Source: Cyclobacterium marinum DSM 745 | GTDB lineage: Bacteria; Bacteroidota; Bacteroidia; Cytophagales; Cyclobacteriaceae | Assembly (NCBI RefSeq): GCF_000222485.1 | Contig: NC_015914.1 | Span: 5,376,001-5,440,000, forward strand | Length of the DNA: 64,000 nucleotides | Reading direction: 5' to 3' | Shown here: one piece after another, positions 17,803-27,010 of the stretch | Position numbering within the stretch: position 1 is the stretch's first letter | Layout of the letters: the number at the start of each line of letters is the position of its first letter | Made by a program: the position numbers and the translations under genes | The notes under the pieces: generated by a model | Database searches by the model: none | Told to the model about the DNA's origin: nothing | What the model saw: only the letters and a program-made list of their open reading frames with translations

Positions 17803-20667
17803 TTAAATTAGGATTTGATTTCCGTATTGATCTAAATACATTAATGAAATAAAGTAAGGTATCCCCTCTATCTGATGGTAATCCTTAAACTGTTCATTGG
17901 CGGGCAAATCATTAAAAGTAACCAATAGATTATGAAGTTTCTGTGCTTTATAGGTCTCTTTATAGGTTTTCCAATCTTTTCCTACAAATGGTCTCCAACC
18001 ATCCAGAATTTTCATGGCGTTCCACCTTCTGTGTTCTATCAAACCTAAATCTTCAACTTCTTTTTTGCTCCAAAATTTTTCAAAACTAGCTTTCTCCGGA
18101 ACTTGATCCGATACTACCCATTTCTTACCGTAAGCTGTTACCTTTATCCAAAGGTGATCGGCTGCCTGTCTATTCCCCTCCCGATCTGTTTCAGACAGGC
18201 TTTTCCAACAGTATCGCATCATCATTTCCATTCCCTCCAAGACATAACTGTCGGATAAAGCTTGAAACCACAGGTTTTTTAACCCATCGATTTTATGTTT
18301 TAATTCTTCGTCATATGTGAGAGCTTCATTATTGGAAACATACCCTACCTTCAATGCCTTTACCTTTGAAATCAATTTTGTAAACCATTTTTCTACCTCG
18401 AGAGAGGTCCTAACAGATCTGTTCCCATAATCATATAAGAGGTAGTACCATAGGGCTATTTGTTTGGCCAAGTGGTCTGCTTCCTTATTTTGGATCGCCT
18501 TACAGGAAAATTCATAAAGATAATTACCAAAGCATTTTACAGGGATATGTGGAGCCAAGGCATTGATTTTTTGTTCTAAATAGACCTCTTCTTTCTCATC
18601 CGGAAAATTATAAAAACAATAAGCCTGTAAATCATAATTGGGATTTTCAAGTTTTATTCGTTCCAAACCGGGTAGTATAGAGGTCAAAATGGAAGCACTC
18701 TCCAAACCGGAATGAAGACATGAGAAAAACTTTAGCTTCTTAAAGTAACTTAGGTACCGAATTAGAGGACTGTGGGGATGGGTAAGTTGTTGGGGAATCA
18801 ATGGCAGGGGGTAAAAGTTTATCCGGTCGCTTGTACTGCCCTCATCTTGTTCTCCATAAAATGTCCAATCCATCACTCTATTAAAATTTATATCCTTATG
18901 ATTTTCGCTTTCTTTAAACAAGTAGGGGTATTCTTTTTTAAAATCCTCAACAGCTTTGGCATCCGAATACGGATAAAAAACCAAAATTCTGGGCAAGGGG
19001 AATTTTGAAAAGACCAATTGTTGTATAGATTTTAAAGCAAGAGACCTCCCAAGTGAACCAAATCCAACAATAGTTATGGCAAAACTAAGAGGGGTTTCTC
19101 TTAACTCAGGAAACCCTGCGAACATGCGGCGGGCAGTATTGTCCGCATGACTGAATACTGTTAGTGCATAGTTAGTACGTCCACTAATAGACTGTTGCAG
19201 CAATTGCTTAAGCTTTCTGTCTTGAATATGGACAAACCAATCCTCATTTTTATGTTTTTTGATGTTTGAAATCATTTGATCCAATTCCATTACGCATCGA
19301 ACATTTTCCTCTTCGCAATTAGTTACTACAAATACTTGTAACGCTTTTTGAAAATAGGTTTTCTTGAGGGAGGCGGAATTTGTAGGCATACCGTCAATTA
19401 TCCATGCTCCTTCATTTCTGGCTAGCCCTACAAAGGCTGAAGAGGGATCAGGATTTAAAACCACAACTTTAACACCTTTTGTATCAATCGTAGAGGGATT
19501 TCTAAGGTCTTTTAATATATCATATGCCATTTCATTGAGGCCTACAACCACTGCAAAACTATTTGTCCATTTGGGATTTAAATTCCTGAAAGAAACCCAA
19601 GAAATGAAAGCTGACACTCCCCCTTTAAACCTGTTCCATAACCTAAACTTGAAAAACAGAAACCGATAAAAAACCTCTTTTCCTGAAGCAAAATAAAGTG
19701 CAATAAAAAATACTACAACTGTAAAACTTCCGCCTAAAATCCTAGCTACTTGAACTTGCCAATTGTAAGTCTTATCGAAAATAGACCCATCTAGGGTGAT
19801 CAAATTGGCGGAAAAAAATATACTGTTTAAAAACTCATTCCAGGTTTTTTCCTCAATACCATAATGGCCGGTAACACCTAGGACTAGAACACAGCATACC
19901 AGAAATAAAGGGAGTAAAAACCGCAAGAAAATGCCTGTAGAAATAGGGAAGACATTTCGTCCAAATCTAGGTAACCTTTTGCATGCTTTAGTTATAAGAT
20001 TTTTATAATAAGCAGTTATTATTGTTGTCTCCCAATCGTGTTTACTTCTAGGTATAATTGGGTGATTAAGGTAAGATTGAGCAGAAGGGATAGCATTCTT
20101 TTCACGGGCAGTATATAAATGGTGAAGGGTATATTGTACTTTTCTGTCCCAAAAGAAAGACTTAGCTGATGATTTATTTTTGAATTTTTTTACGGCGTGC
20201 CAGGTTCCTCCCAGTTTTCCGGTGTCAATACCATCCCATAAAGTTATTAGGTGACTCGACTTAAATGTCAATATTTCATTTAGAATTTCGTAAGGCGTTT
20301 GATCACGATCTGATTTTAAAGGTTTTATTTTTAAAATAGTGTAATTTTCCTTACTTTCTAATTTATCTACACGTTCTAAATCACCTTGTCCATAAGAAGG
20401 GAAAATCTTTTCGTCAATAATCAGAAGGATTACAACAACTCCTAAGCTAGCAGCCTGATTTGCAACAAGTTCATCTGCACCCTTCGCAAAACCGGTAATA
20501 AGAATGAAATTTTCAGGTTTTCCATTTACAATTTCTTCCAATTTCAAATGAACCTTTTCTCTGATCGCAGGAATATCATTTATCAAGATGTCTTGATGAC
20601 CGGAGTGACCAATTACTGTTTTGTTTTTAAGTAAACGCTTAAATTCCTGAGATGATATTGAATGCAT
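17803..20667 (-). CDS. SLOG + two-TM channel-like + RCK(TrkA-N) + RyR domain protein
   Basis: 954-residue multidomain membrane protein. Residues about 1-165 form a SLOG/LOG-like nucleotide-binding Rossmann domain (VIGHSGHQDI at 18-27, LITGFAKGADELVANQAASLG at 56-76). Two membrane segments (about 246-266 and 306-328) flank a loop FFSANLITLDGS (284-295), as in a two-TM potassium channel, but the filter is not the usual TVGYG. Two RCK-like Rossmann domains follow (from FAVVVGLNEMAYDIL at 371 and ITIVGFGSLGRSLALK at 531). Near the C-terminus lies an RyR-type motif, LGLIEHRRWNAMKILDGW (874-891). SLOG and RyR domains are known from computational work as nucleotide-signal sensors in conflict systems. 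It is convergent with the STING gene. Function as a ligand-gated channel is inference. Confidence 0.8.
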   Translation of the reverse strand: MHSISSQEFKRLLKNKTVIGHSGHQDILINDIPAIREKVHLKLEEIVNGKPENFILITGFAKGADELVANQAASLGVVVILLIIDEKIFPSYGQGDLERVDKLESKENYTILKIKPLKSDRDQTPYEILNEILTFKSSHLITLWDGIDTGKLGGTWHAVKKFKNKSSAKSFFWDRKVQYTLHHLYTAREKNAIPSAQSYLNHPIIPRSKHDWETTIITAYYKNLITKACKRLPRFGRNVFPISTGIFLRFLLPLFLVCCVLVLGVTGHYGIEEKTWNEFLNSIFFSANLITLDGSIFDKTYNWQVQVARILGGSFTVVVFFIALYFASGKEVFYRFLFFKFRLWNRFKGGVSAFISWVSFRNLNPKWTNSFAVVVGLNEMAYDILKDLRNPSTIDTKGVKVVVLNPDPSSAFVGLARNEGAWIIDGMPTNSASLKKTYFQKALQVFVVTNCEEENVRCVMELDQMISNIKKHKNEDWFVHIQDRKLKQLLQQSISGRTNYALTVFSHADNTARRMFAGFPELRETPLSFAITIVGFGSLGRSLALKSIQQLVFSKFPLPRILVFYPYSDAKAVEDFKKEYPYLFKESENHKDINFNRVMDWTFYGEQDEGSTSDRINFYPLPLIPQQLTHPHSPLIRYLSYFKKLKFFSCLHSGLESASILTSILPGLERIKLENPNYDLQAYCFYNFPDEKEEVYLEQKINALAPHIPVKCFGNYLYEFSCKAIQNKEADHLAKQIALWYYLLYDYGNRSVRTSLEVEKWFTKLISKVKALKVGYVSNNEALTYDEELKHKIDGLKNLWFQALSDSYVLEGMEMMMRYCWKSLSETDREGNRQAADHLWIKVTAYGKKWVVSDQVPEKASFEKFWSKKEVEDLGLIEHRRWNAMKILDGWRPFVGKDWKTYKETYKAQKLHNLLVTFNDLPANEQFKDYHQIEGIPYFISLMYLDQYGNQILI

Positions 20668-21095
20668 TTGTTATGACACTAAGTTATGAATGAATTTGTA
20701 ATAACAGTTATTGAAAATGTAATTAGCCATATAGGAAGCCATTGGTGTTTTTTTATTAAGTAAGTTTGTTGGCATTAAGAACAAAAGCAAACATCGATTG
20801 GCAAATGTTTTATTCTACTTTCAAAGTAATCAATAAAATTTAATTTTGTATATATAACTTTAAAAATACAGGTAATTGAAAAAGCCAAACCTCATTAATC
20901 TTTTTATTTACCTTGTTTGGAACTCAAAAATGAATGCTTTATAAAATAAAATTAAAAATAACACACCTCACCCATCACAAACTCACAATCACATCTATTT
21001 ATTCAGGCAATTTCACTCATTTTTCCACTGCAAAATAAAAAAGACATTGTATATTTCCGGTATAACATCATGTCTCCTACCCGATTCAAAACACC
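20668..21095. other. Divergent intergenic region, 428 bp
   Basis: AT-rich, no reading frame. It holds the promoters for the RyR-domain gene (minus) and the mutarotase-fold gene (plus). A TATATTTC sequence about 30 bases before the plus-strand start is close to the TAnnTTTG box. A G-poor stretch rich in CA/CT lies at about 20960-21000. Confidence 0.4.
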
Positions 21096-22097
21096 ATGCC
21101 TAGATCATATTTTATCGTCGCTTTATCAATTGTCATAGTTTTAATTACAGGTTTCAGTAGAGTAGCAAATCCACCTCAAGCGGAAATCAGCAATGGAATC
21201 ATTACGGCAAAACTCTACCTACCGGACCATGAAAATGGCTATTATCGGGCTACTCGATTTGATTGGTCAGGAGTGATTTCCAGCTTAGCGTACAAAGGTC
21301 ATCAATATTTTGGGCAATGGTATGACAACTACGACCCTCTGATCAATGATGCCATAATGGGACCTGTCGAAGATTTCTCTCCACTAGGATATGAAGAGGC
21401 TAAAGTAGGGGGTGTTTTTGTTAAAATTGGAGTTGGAGCCTTGGAAAAAATCAAAGAAGAAAAATACCGCTTCTCCCATACATATAATTTGGTAAATGGC
21501 GGTGAATGGAAGGTAAATACAGATAATAACAGTGTTGAATTTAATCACCAATTATTGGATGCCAATGGTTATGCTTACGAATACAGCAAAGTAGTGGAAT
21601 TGGTAATGGGTAAGCCTACTCTTGAAATCAGGCACAAACTAAAAAACATCGGAAAAAAGCGAATTGAAACCAGTGTCTACAACCATAATTTCTTTGTAAT
21701 TGACCAAGAACTAACCGGACCAAATATTGAAACCACCTTTCCCTATGACATTTACTTGGACAAAAGTGGAAACAAAAGGGTGGTTAACTTTGACGCTTTA
21801 GGAATTATATCTGATAGAAGCATAAGCTTTAGCAGGTATTTCAAAAAAGGGGAAAACGTATACACTGATGCCTTGATGGGATTTAGGGATTTACCAGAAG
21901 ATTACCAATTCTCGGTAATGAACACAAAAACCGACGCAGGAGTAAAAGTTACAGGTGACAAAGCACTGGAAAAGATTGTTTATTGGGCCAACGCAAGAAC
22001 CTATTGCGCTGAGCCCTATATCAGACTTGAATTAGACCCCGGTGAAACCATTAACTGGAAAAATGAATATGATTTCTTCACCTTCGAAAAGGAATAA
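21096..22097 (+). CDS. Galactose-mutarotase-fold (aldose epimerase-like) secreted protein
   Basis: 333 residues with an N-terminal hydrophobic signal (about 4-22). The sequence NGIITAKLYLPDHENGYYRATRFDWSG (about 33-59) and the later KVVELVMGKPTLEIRHKLKNIGKKRIETSVYNHNFF resemble the beta-sandwich of galactose mutarotase-like proteins that bind or process carbohydrate. The classic epimerase His/Glu catalytic set is not clear to me, apart from the His in VYNHNFF. It is probably a periplasmic sugar-binding or sugar-processing protein of unknown reaction. It is transcribed alone and converges with the DUF983 gene 26 bases further on. Confidence 0.75.
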   Translation: MPRSYFIVALSIVIVLITGFSRVANPPQAEISNGIITAKLYLPDHENGYYRATRFDWSGVISSLAYKGHQYFGQWYDNYDPLINDAIMGPVEDFSPLGYEEAKVGGVFVKIGVGALEKIKEEKYRFSHTYNLVNGGEWKVNTDNNSVEFNHQLLDANGYAYEYSKVVELVMGKPTLEIRHKLKNIGKKRIETSVYNHNFFVIDQELTGPNIETTFPYDIYLDKSGNKRVVNFDALGIISDRSISFSRYFKKGENVYTDALMGFRDLPEDYQFSVMNTKTDAGVKVTGDKALEKIVYWANARTYCAEPYIRLELDPGETINWKNEYDFFTFEKE

Positions 22098-22123
22098 ATC
22101 CAAGTATTTAATTCTAAGTTTTA

Positions 22124-22543
22124 TTAATTTTCTCCTATATCTCCAAAATAATATAACATGATAACTTTTGAGTACCTCAGGTTCCAAGGTGTAGTTATAA
22201 GGGTAGGGATAAATATAGAAACATAATAGACCCAAAGTGGAGGATCATTAAAGACCAAATAGGCAAGAAATCCAAAGACCATAAATATAGCTACGCCTAC
22301 CATATAGGTGAAAAACATAGATATCTGATAGAAACCGGGTTCCGGCATAAAGCCAAAACCACATTTTTCGCAATTTTTATTCAACTCATTAAATTGGCTC
22401 ATGTTTAATGCTGAGGTCTTAAACATATCCCCTTCTTTACAAACAGGACATTTACATTGTAGCATAGCATTCAATTTCTTGTTGTTTTTTTCAATGGACT
22501 CATGGGTATTACCATGCTTAATCTCCTGGCTTAAATTCTTCAT
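22124..22543 (-). CDS. DUF983 family membrane protein
   Basis: 139 residues. Two zinc-ribbon-like cysteine pairs (CKCPVCKEGDMF about 30-41 and CEKCGFGF about 58-65) are followed by FMPEPGFYQISMFFTYMVG, the DUF983 core. Two membrane helices then span about residues 74-95 and 99-121. DUF983 proteins are widespread small membrane proteins of unknown role. It stands alone on the minus strand with a gap of 480 bases upstream. Confidence 0.88.
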   Translation of the reverse strand: MKNLSQEIKHGNTHESIEKNNKKLNAMLQCKCPVCKEGDMFKTSALNMSQFNELNKNCEKCGFGFMPEPGFYQISMFFTYMVGVAIFMVFGFLAYLVFNDPPLWVYYVSIFIPTLITTPWNLRYSKVIMLYYFGDIGEN

Positions 22544-23023
22544 TGGGATCTATTGTGATTTAAAACTATGCCTTCTTCTAGGTAAAAAGAAAAACTTAAT
22601 AAAGCCACTCATTTTACCTCATTGGCAATAATAATTTGTAATTTGACTTCAAAGTTCCCTCAAAATGGATTTTTCACGAAATATTCCAACCTTTCTGGTT
22701 ATAATGAATTAACTATTAACGCGTAAATTTTAACCTAACTCATTAACAATTAAACTACCAAAGGCTTATTAAAAATGAACAATCAATCCGGTAGTTAAAG
22801 AATATTTTTAGGGAAGTATTATCCTGCAAGAAACCATTTTCTTACCCGGAGCGTTTTTAAAGTCTTAAAAACAATTCACCTCATAGACAATCATTTCATA
22901 TCAATAAAAACTTACTTAATTTGAGAAGAAGCTTATTCTTTTCAAATTTTAATAAAGTTTGTTTTCTAAGCACCATCTTCTGATCCTAGAAATTATTGAT
23001 ATATTTGGCAAACTTCAAATCGC
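22544..23023. other. Divergent intergenic region, 480 bp
   Basis: AT-rich and without a reading frame. It carries the promoters of the DUF983 gene and the cyclase-like gene. The only element recognised is the TATATTTG box at 23000-23007. Confidence 0.4.
23000..23007 (+). promoter_or_regulatory. Candidate Bacteroidota -7 box (TATATTTG)
   Basis: TATATTTG matches the Bacteroidota TAnnTTTG consensus and lies 17 bases before the ATG of the cyclase-like gene. No convincing -33 TTG at the expected distance was found, and the leader would be very short. Confidence 0.35.
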
Positions 23024-24136
23024 ATGTATGCTTTTTCACCTGTCACTAATTCAAGCAAAGGGATTATTTTCATACCTGATATAAGTGGATTTACACAATT
23101 CATCAAAAAAACTGAAATCATTCACAGCCAACACATTATTACTGAATTAATTGAGTTAATAATAAAGGAAACTGGTGATGAATTTTCCGTCTCAGAAATT
23201 GAAGGAGATGCAGTGTTGTTTTTCAATAACAACTCACTCCCTGATTTTGAAAAACTCACTTCGCTTTGCATAACAATTTTCAAAAAATTTCATCAACATC
23301 TAAAATATTATGCGAGAGATAGAATTTGCCATTGTGGTGCGTGTAATTCTACGGAAAAATTATCGCTTAAATTTATTTTACATTCTGGAACAATCACGCA
23401 ATTTGAAGTAGGTGGACACCAAAAGCTATTAGGAGAAGATGTGATTGTGGCACATAGGTTTTTAAAGAATAGAATTGACCAATCAGAGTACATCCTTTTT
23501 AGTGGTGATTTTATTAACGACTCGAAACCATCCTCTCATCATTTGAATTCACTTATTATTGGTGAGGAAAATTTGGAAGGCTTGGACAATAAGATGTATT
23601 ATTACCGCTCCCTTGGTCCATTTAAGAAAGAAATAGAAGAACCACCTGCTAGGAAATCGCTAAATTTCCCTACAATAAAGACAGGGAAGATGGTGGATAT
23701 AAGCGCCCAACCAAAAGAGCTGCTACAAATGTTAACAGAGCCCGAACATCGGATTAAATGGATGAAAAGTTTAAACAGAATCACCCTAAAAGATCAAAAA
23801 ATCAACCGGATTCTATCCTACCATGAATGTGTGCTTGGAGGTAATCACCTTGAAGTTTCTATAGAAGATGTTGTAACCAACGATGTAGGAATTAAATTTT
23901 TTGAAAGAGCTCAAATGAAGCGTCCCTTGTTAGATTTTATGGTGTTTTACCATATGGAAAAAAAAGACAGTAAAATTACTCAAGTAGGTATTGGCAATCA
24001 TTTTTTTAAATCAAAATACTGGATAATAAATAGAATTTTACTCCCAATTTTACCCCTAGTATTTAGATTTTTAAATCAAATCAATTTACGACGACTCAAA
24101 GAATATACTGAAAAAGAATACCGAAATATTCTATAG
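23024..24136 (+). CDS. DUF2652 class III cyclase-like protein with C-terminal SRPBCC-like domain
   Basis: 370 residues. The N-terminal half resembles a class III nucleotidyl cyclase domain: IFIPDISGFTQFI (15-27) with Asp19, EIEGDAVLFF (58-67) with Asp62 (the two metal-binding positions), and LGEDVIVAHRFLKNR (136-150). A cysteine cluster CHCGAC (102-107) is inserted. This pattern is annotated as DUF2652. Residues about 215-350 look like a START/SRPBCC lipid- or ligand-binding domain (VDISAQPKELLQMLTEPEHRIKWM). Whether it makes cAMP, cGMP or nothing cannot be told from sequence. It stands alone with its own promoter; the next gene is on the opposite strand. Confidence 0.8.
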   Translation: MYAFSPVTNSSKGIIFIPDISGFTQFIKKTEIIHSQHIITELIELIIKETGDEFSVSEIEGDAVLFFNNNSLPDFEKLTSLCITIFKKFHQHLKYYARDRICHCGACNSTEKLSLKFILHSGTITQFEVGGHQKLLGEDVIVAHRFLKNRIDQSEYILFSGDFINDSKPSSHHLNSLIIGEENLEGLDNKMYYYRSLGPFKKEIEEPPARKSLNFPTIKTGKMVDISAQPKELLQMLTEPEHRIKWMKSLNRITLKDQKINRILSYHECVLGGNHLEVSIEDVVTNDVGIKFFERAQMKRPLLDFMVFYHMEKKDSKITQVGIGNHFFKSKYWIINRILLPILPLVFRFLNQINLRRLKEYTEKEYRNIL

Positions 24137-24263
24137 ACTATCCATTACAAATTTCAAAATCAGTTTACAACACTCCTAGAGAAAGGTCAGGAATCCTATT
24201 GCAAGATTCGGGGCTTCAGTAAAGGAACTTTTAACCTTCATTTTAATGGCTATTCGTAAAAAA

Positions 24264-24286
24264 ATCCACGAGTGTAACCCGTGGAT
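24264..24286 (-). terminator. Hairpin terminator between convergent genes
   Basis: ATCCACG (24264-24270) pairs with CGTGGAT (24280-24286) over a 9-base loop. Read on the minus strand it is followed by a run of seven T, so it terminates the Tat-like secreted protein gene that ends at 24336. On the plus strand the T-rich stretch about 20-40 bases later may also help the cyclase-like gene. Confidence 0.65.
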
Positions 24287-24335
24287 ATTCAATTAAAGCC
24301 TTATTTCTATATTTTTTTTATTTTAAAATCTTTGC

Positions 24336-25628
24336 TCAATCTAATCTTTTACCTTCTTCGTCCCAACCTGTGGAGCAAAAGTGAGACTCATTAGGAGTTT
24401 GATAACTGACCTGTGCAAGTTGCGGTGTTTTAAGCTTGTTGTGACCTTGAATCCTAGACTCTAAAGAAAAATCTAAAATACCACTACTTAGCATGGTCCG
24501 CTCTACCGGATATGGGGCCTCTCCTGATTCAAACAATATTTCAATGTTCTTTACAAGACAACCAAAATGATGGTGAGGTTTACCTTGTAAACGCATCAAA
24601 GTAGAAAATGGCTTCGGGTTATCTTCCAATTCTACTGCTATAGTAAAATCCTGAACCAAGCCTGTCAAAAGGAAAGCTGCTACTTTCAGCCCATCATTAT
24701 AATCCACAACAAAAACTGCAGGCGATTTAACCAAATCCTTCATATCTCCTTCAACTTTGGTGAGGCTATGTGCAATGGCTTCGTTAAACAACTTACTGGC
24801 CCATTTGTTCTTTTCCAAAAACGCCCAACAGTCTTCTCCTTCCAAACACTGCACAGCTTTCACCCCTGTTTCCCCACCTTTTCTTCGCTCTACCACTGCC
24901 TGAAGGGAATCTAACAAATGAAAACCATAAATATCCAACCCACTATAGGAAATACCCACCGCATATTTTTGTGCTATTCCATACGGTGTATCAACTGCAG
25001 GAATCCGCCAAGCTACCGGTACTGAAGAACCTGCCAACATAGCGAAATCCAGTTCTTTGGAAATGTCCACCATCCGTTTGGCTTGTCTCCAACTATAGGA
25101 TAAATGCTTGTCATTGAAAACAGGTACAGATTTTTTCATCTCTCTAAAGACATCCGTAATTTTCAAAAACATTTCAAAACGTGGATAAAGCTTTTGTGCC
25201 TTTTCGTTGGAAGGATAAACTCCATGCTCTCCTATTAGCAAAACAGCATCTACTTCTAATTTATCTCCTCCAAGCGTAAGTGCATCAGCTACTGTCCCAA
25301 ATATTGGCACCCCATGCTTTTTAGCCATAGGTCGACTCATGTCATTTTCGGGAACTTGTTCAGTAAAAATAGAAACTATCTTGGATCGAGGATAAGGATC
25401 CATTTCATCTTGATTGTATCCTTCCAAATATTTCCCAACGATAACATCTGCATGAGAATTGGGCCGGTATTCAGTGAGAATAGCTGCAATTCTTTTGGGT
25501 TTATTGGGAAGAATTCTTTCAGAATTCTGCTTAATTAAAGGCTCTCCATTGGCTGGGGAGATAGAAAGCAATTGCCCTGGAAGTAAGGGCGTAATGGCTA
25601 GGTATCTTAGAAGTTCCCGACGTTTCAT
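24336..25628 (-). CDS. Conserved secreted protein with twin-arginine-like leader, function unknown
   Basis: 430 residues. The start MKRRELLRYLAI carries an RR pair followed by a short hydrophobic segment, like a Tat signal in many Bacteroidota and Planctomycetes secreted proteins. The body has Rossmann-like strands (KRIAAILTEYR near 43-53 and VDAVLLIGEHGVYP near 127-140), SGLDIYGFHLLDSLQAVVERRKGGETGV (about 232-259) and LQGKPHHHFGCLVKNIE (about 348-364). I have seen similar proteins only as uncharacterised. Its neighbours on the minus strand are a CBM9-like protein and, divergently, an M81 peptidase, but no operon with known function is formed. Confidence 0.72.
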   Translation of the reverse strand: MKRRELLRYLAITPLLPGQLLSISPANGEPLIKQNSERILPNKPKRIAAILTEYRPNSHADVIVGKYLEGYNQDEMDPYPRSKIVSIFTEQVPENDMSRPMAKKHGVPIFGTVADALTLGGDKLEVDAVLLIGEHGVYPSNEKAQKLYPRFEMFLKITDVFREMKKSVPVFNDKHLSYSWRQAKRMVDISKELDFAMLAGSSVPVAWRIPAVDTPYGIAQKYAVGISYSGLDIYGFHLLDSLQAVVERRKGGETGVKAVQCLEGEDCWAFLEKNKWASKLFNEAIAHSLTKVEGDMKDLVKSPAVFVVDYNDGLKVAAFLLTGLVQDFTIAVELEDNPKPFSTLMRLQGKPHHHFGCLVKNIEILFESGEAPYPVERTMLSSGILDFSLESRIQGHNKLKTPQLAQVSYQTPNESHFCSTGWDEEGKRLD

Positions 25629-25725
25629 TTGGTGATTGTGGTTAAATTAGTGAATTAATTAAATTGCTTAAATAGTTTTCTGACCTTTATTTTTTTAATA
25701 AGTAAAAGATAAAGTTGATCAGGAT

Positions 25726-26502
25726 TTATTGAAATTTTAAAGTGCCAAAAAACTGAGGCAGATGAAAATTTGGTTTTGGGTTGTCTACAAATGACCAAGT
25801 CAGAAAGTTTGGGTTGCTGGTTCTACTCCCTGTTTTGTAAAAATTTGCTTTCCATACTGTGCCTTTTTTAGGTTGTGTAACTTTGGAATGTTTTTTCAGC
25901 ATGGAAATTGGAATTCTATACTCAATGGTCCATGTAGTTGGCTCAGATATTTCAGGGTCTACCACCTCCGGCAAAGAGTGTGCGATTTCAATTTGGTCAA
26001 TATCTTCTTTTCCTAATTTTGTAAAATCATCCCAAGGTTTAGCTATATAAAAAATCAAAGGTGTCCCTCCTGCGTTGATTTCAAGATTAAAGTAACTAAG
26101 AGGTTTCTCAGAATCCGGTGAAAAGAAAAATTCCACACAAGAGTCTCCCGACACATTTCCATTGTATTCTTGTACTATTGAGCGTACATATCGATCTTCT
26201 ACTTTGAAAATCCCATAAATATTCTCTTCATCGTACATCAATTTTGCCCATACTTTGGGAAGGAACTTAGGTTGCTTCCCCATATTGTAATCAAGGCTGA
26301 TCGCCTTAATTCCTTTCCACTGTGCCTTGTCCCAATTAGCATCAATTGGATTTGAATCCTTCTTTAGCTTTTTCACCACATACTCTGCTTCTTCGTTCTT
26401 GGAGGTGATTTCGCTCTTTTCAGGATTTGTCGTTACCTTATTTAGGTGACTGTAGAATAACGGTAAGGTTAACAATGATAAATAGAAAATTATTGATTTC
26501 AT
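25726..26502 (-). CDS. CBM9-like carbohydrate-binding secreted protein
   Basis: 258 residues with signal peptide (MKSIIFYLSLLTLPLFYS). The mature part fits the carbohydrate-binding family 9-like beta-sandwich: DANWDKAQWKGIKAISLDY (about 54-72), WAKLMYDEENIYGIFKVED (about 85-103), SGDSCVEFFFSP (about 119-130), FNLEINAGGTPLIFY and WTIEYRIPISMLKK. No catalytic domain is attached. It probably binds sugar or polysaccharide in the periplasm or on the surface. It lies 97 bases upstream of the Tat-like protein gene on the same strand, and the two may form one unit. Confidence 0.85.
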   Translation of the reverse strand: MKSIIFYLSLLTLPLFYSHLNKVTTNPEKSEITSKNEEAEYVVKKLKKDSNPIDANWDKAQWKGIKAISLDYNMGKQPKFLPKVWAKLMYDEENIYGIFKVEDRYVRSIVQEYNGNVSGDSCVEFFFSPDSEKPLSYFNLEINAGGTPLIFYIAKPWDDFTKLGKEDIDQIEIAHSLPEVVDPEISEPTTWTIEYRIPISMLKKHSKVTQPKKGTVWKANFYKTGSRTSNPNFLTWSFVDNPKPNFHLPQFFGTLKFQ

Positions 26503-27010
26503 GAAATTAATGGTTTGAGCTAAATTTTGGTTAGTAACTTTGGCTTATACAAAAAATAAAATTTTGCAAGCCAACCTCTCTAGACTTCAAAGAAAATAGT
26601 TGTCAAAATAGGTTTTATTGCCTGAATATATGTAAAACTTCAAAAAGTTGGCTACAAAGAAAGTATCTTTTTAATGTTTTATTATTTCTACGGTAATTAT
26701 GGGGTAAAAAAATTTGTAAAGATTGGAAATATCCTCCTTACCAAAATAGATTGAAGAGGAAAGCGAAACCGAAAGGCCTTTTCTTTATTCAAAAAAATAA
26801 ATATAATCACCAAAACCTAAATTATAGATTCGCAATGTTCTGACTCCAATTACTAAATTTATAAGAAATTGGTAACAATGAACATCTGAAACATATCCCT
26901 TAAAAACATTGAATTTTAAGGAAATAAACGGTATTATTGGTGAATTTACTTTAAAACAACCACCTTTTTAAATCATTTAATAAATGGTTTAAAGCTTATA
27001 AAAAACCAAA
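26503..27010. other. Divergent intergenic region, 508 bp
   Basis: AT-rich, no gene seen. It carries promoters for the CBM9-like gene and the M81 peptidase gene. I did not find a -7 box that matches well, nor any strong hairpin. Confidence 0.4.

Noticed and set aside
16402..24136. Complete CBASS operon
   Set aside because: No CD-NTase, Cap2 or Cap3-like gene is present; only the STING-type protein fits, so a canonical operon is not claimed.
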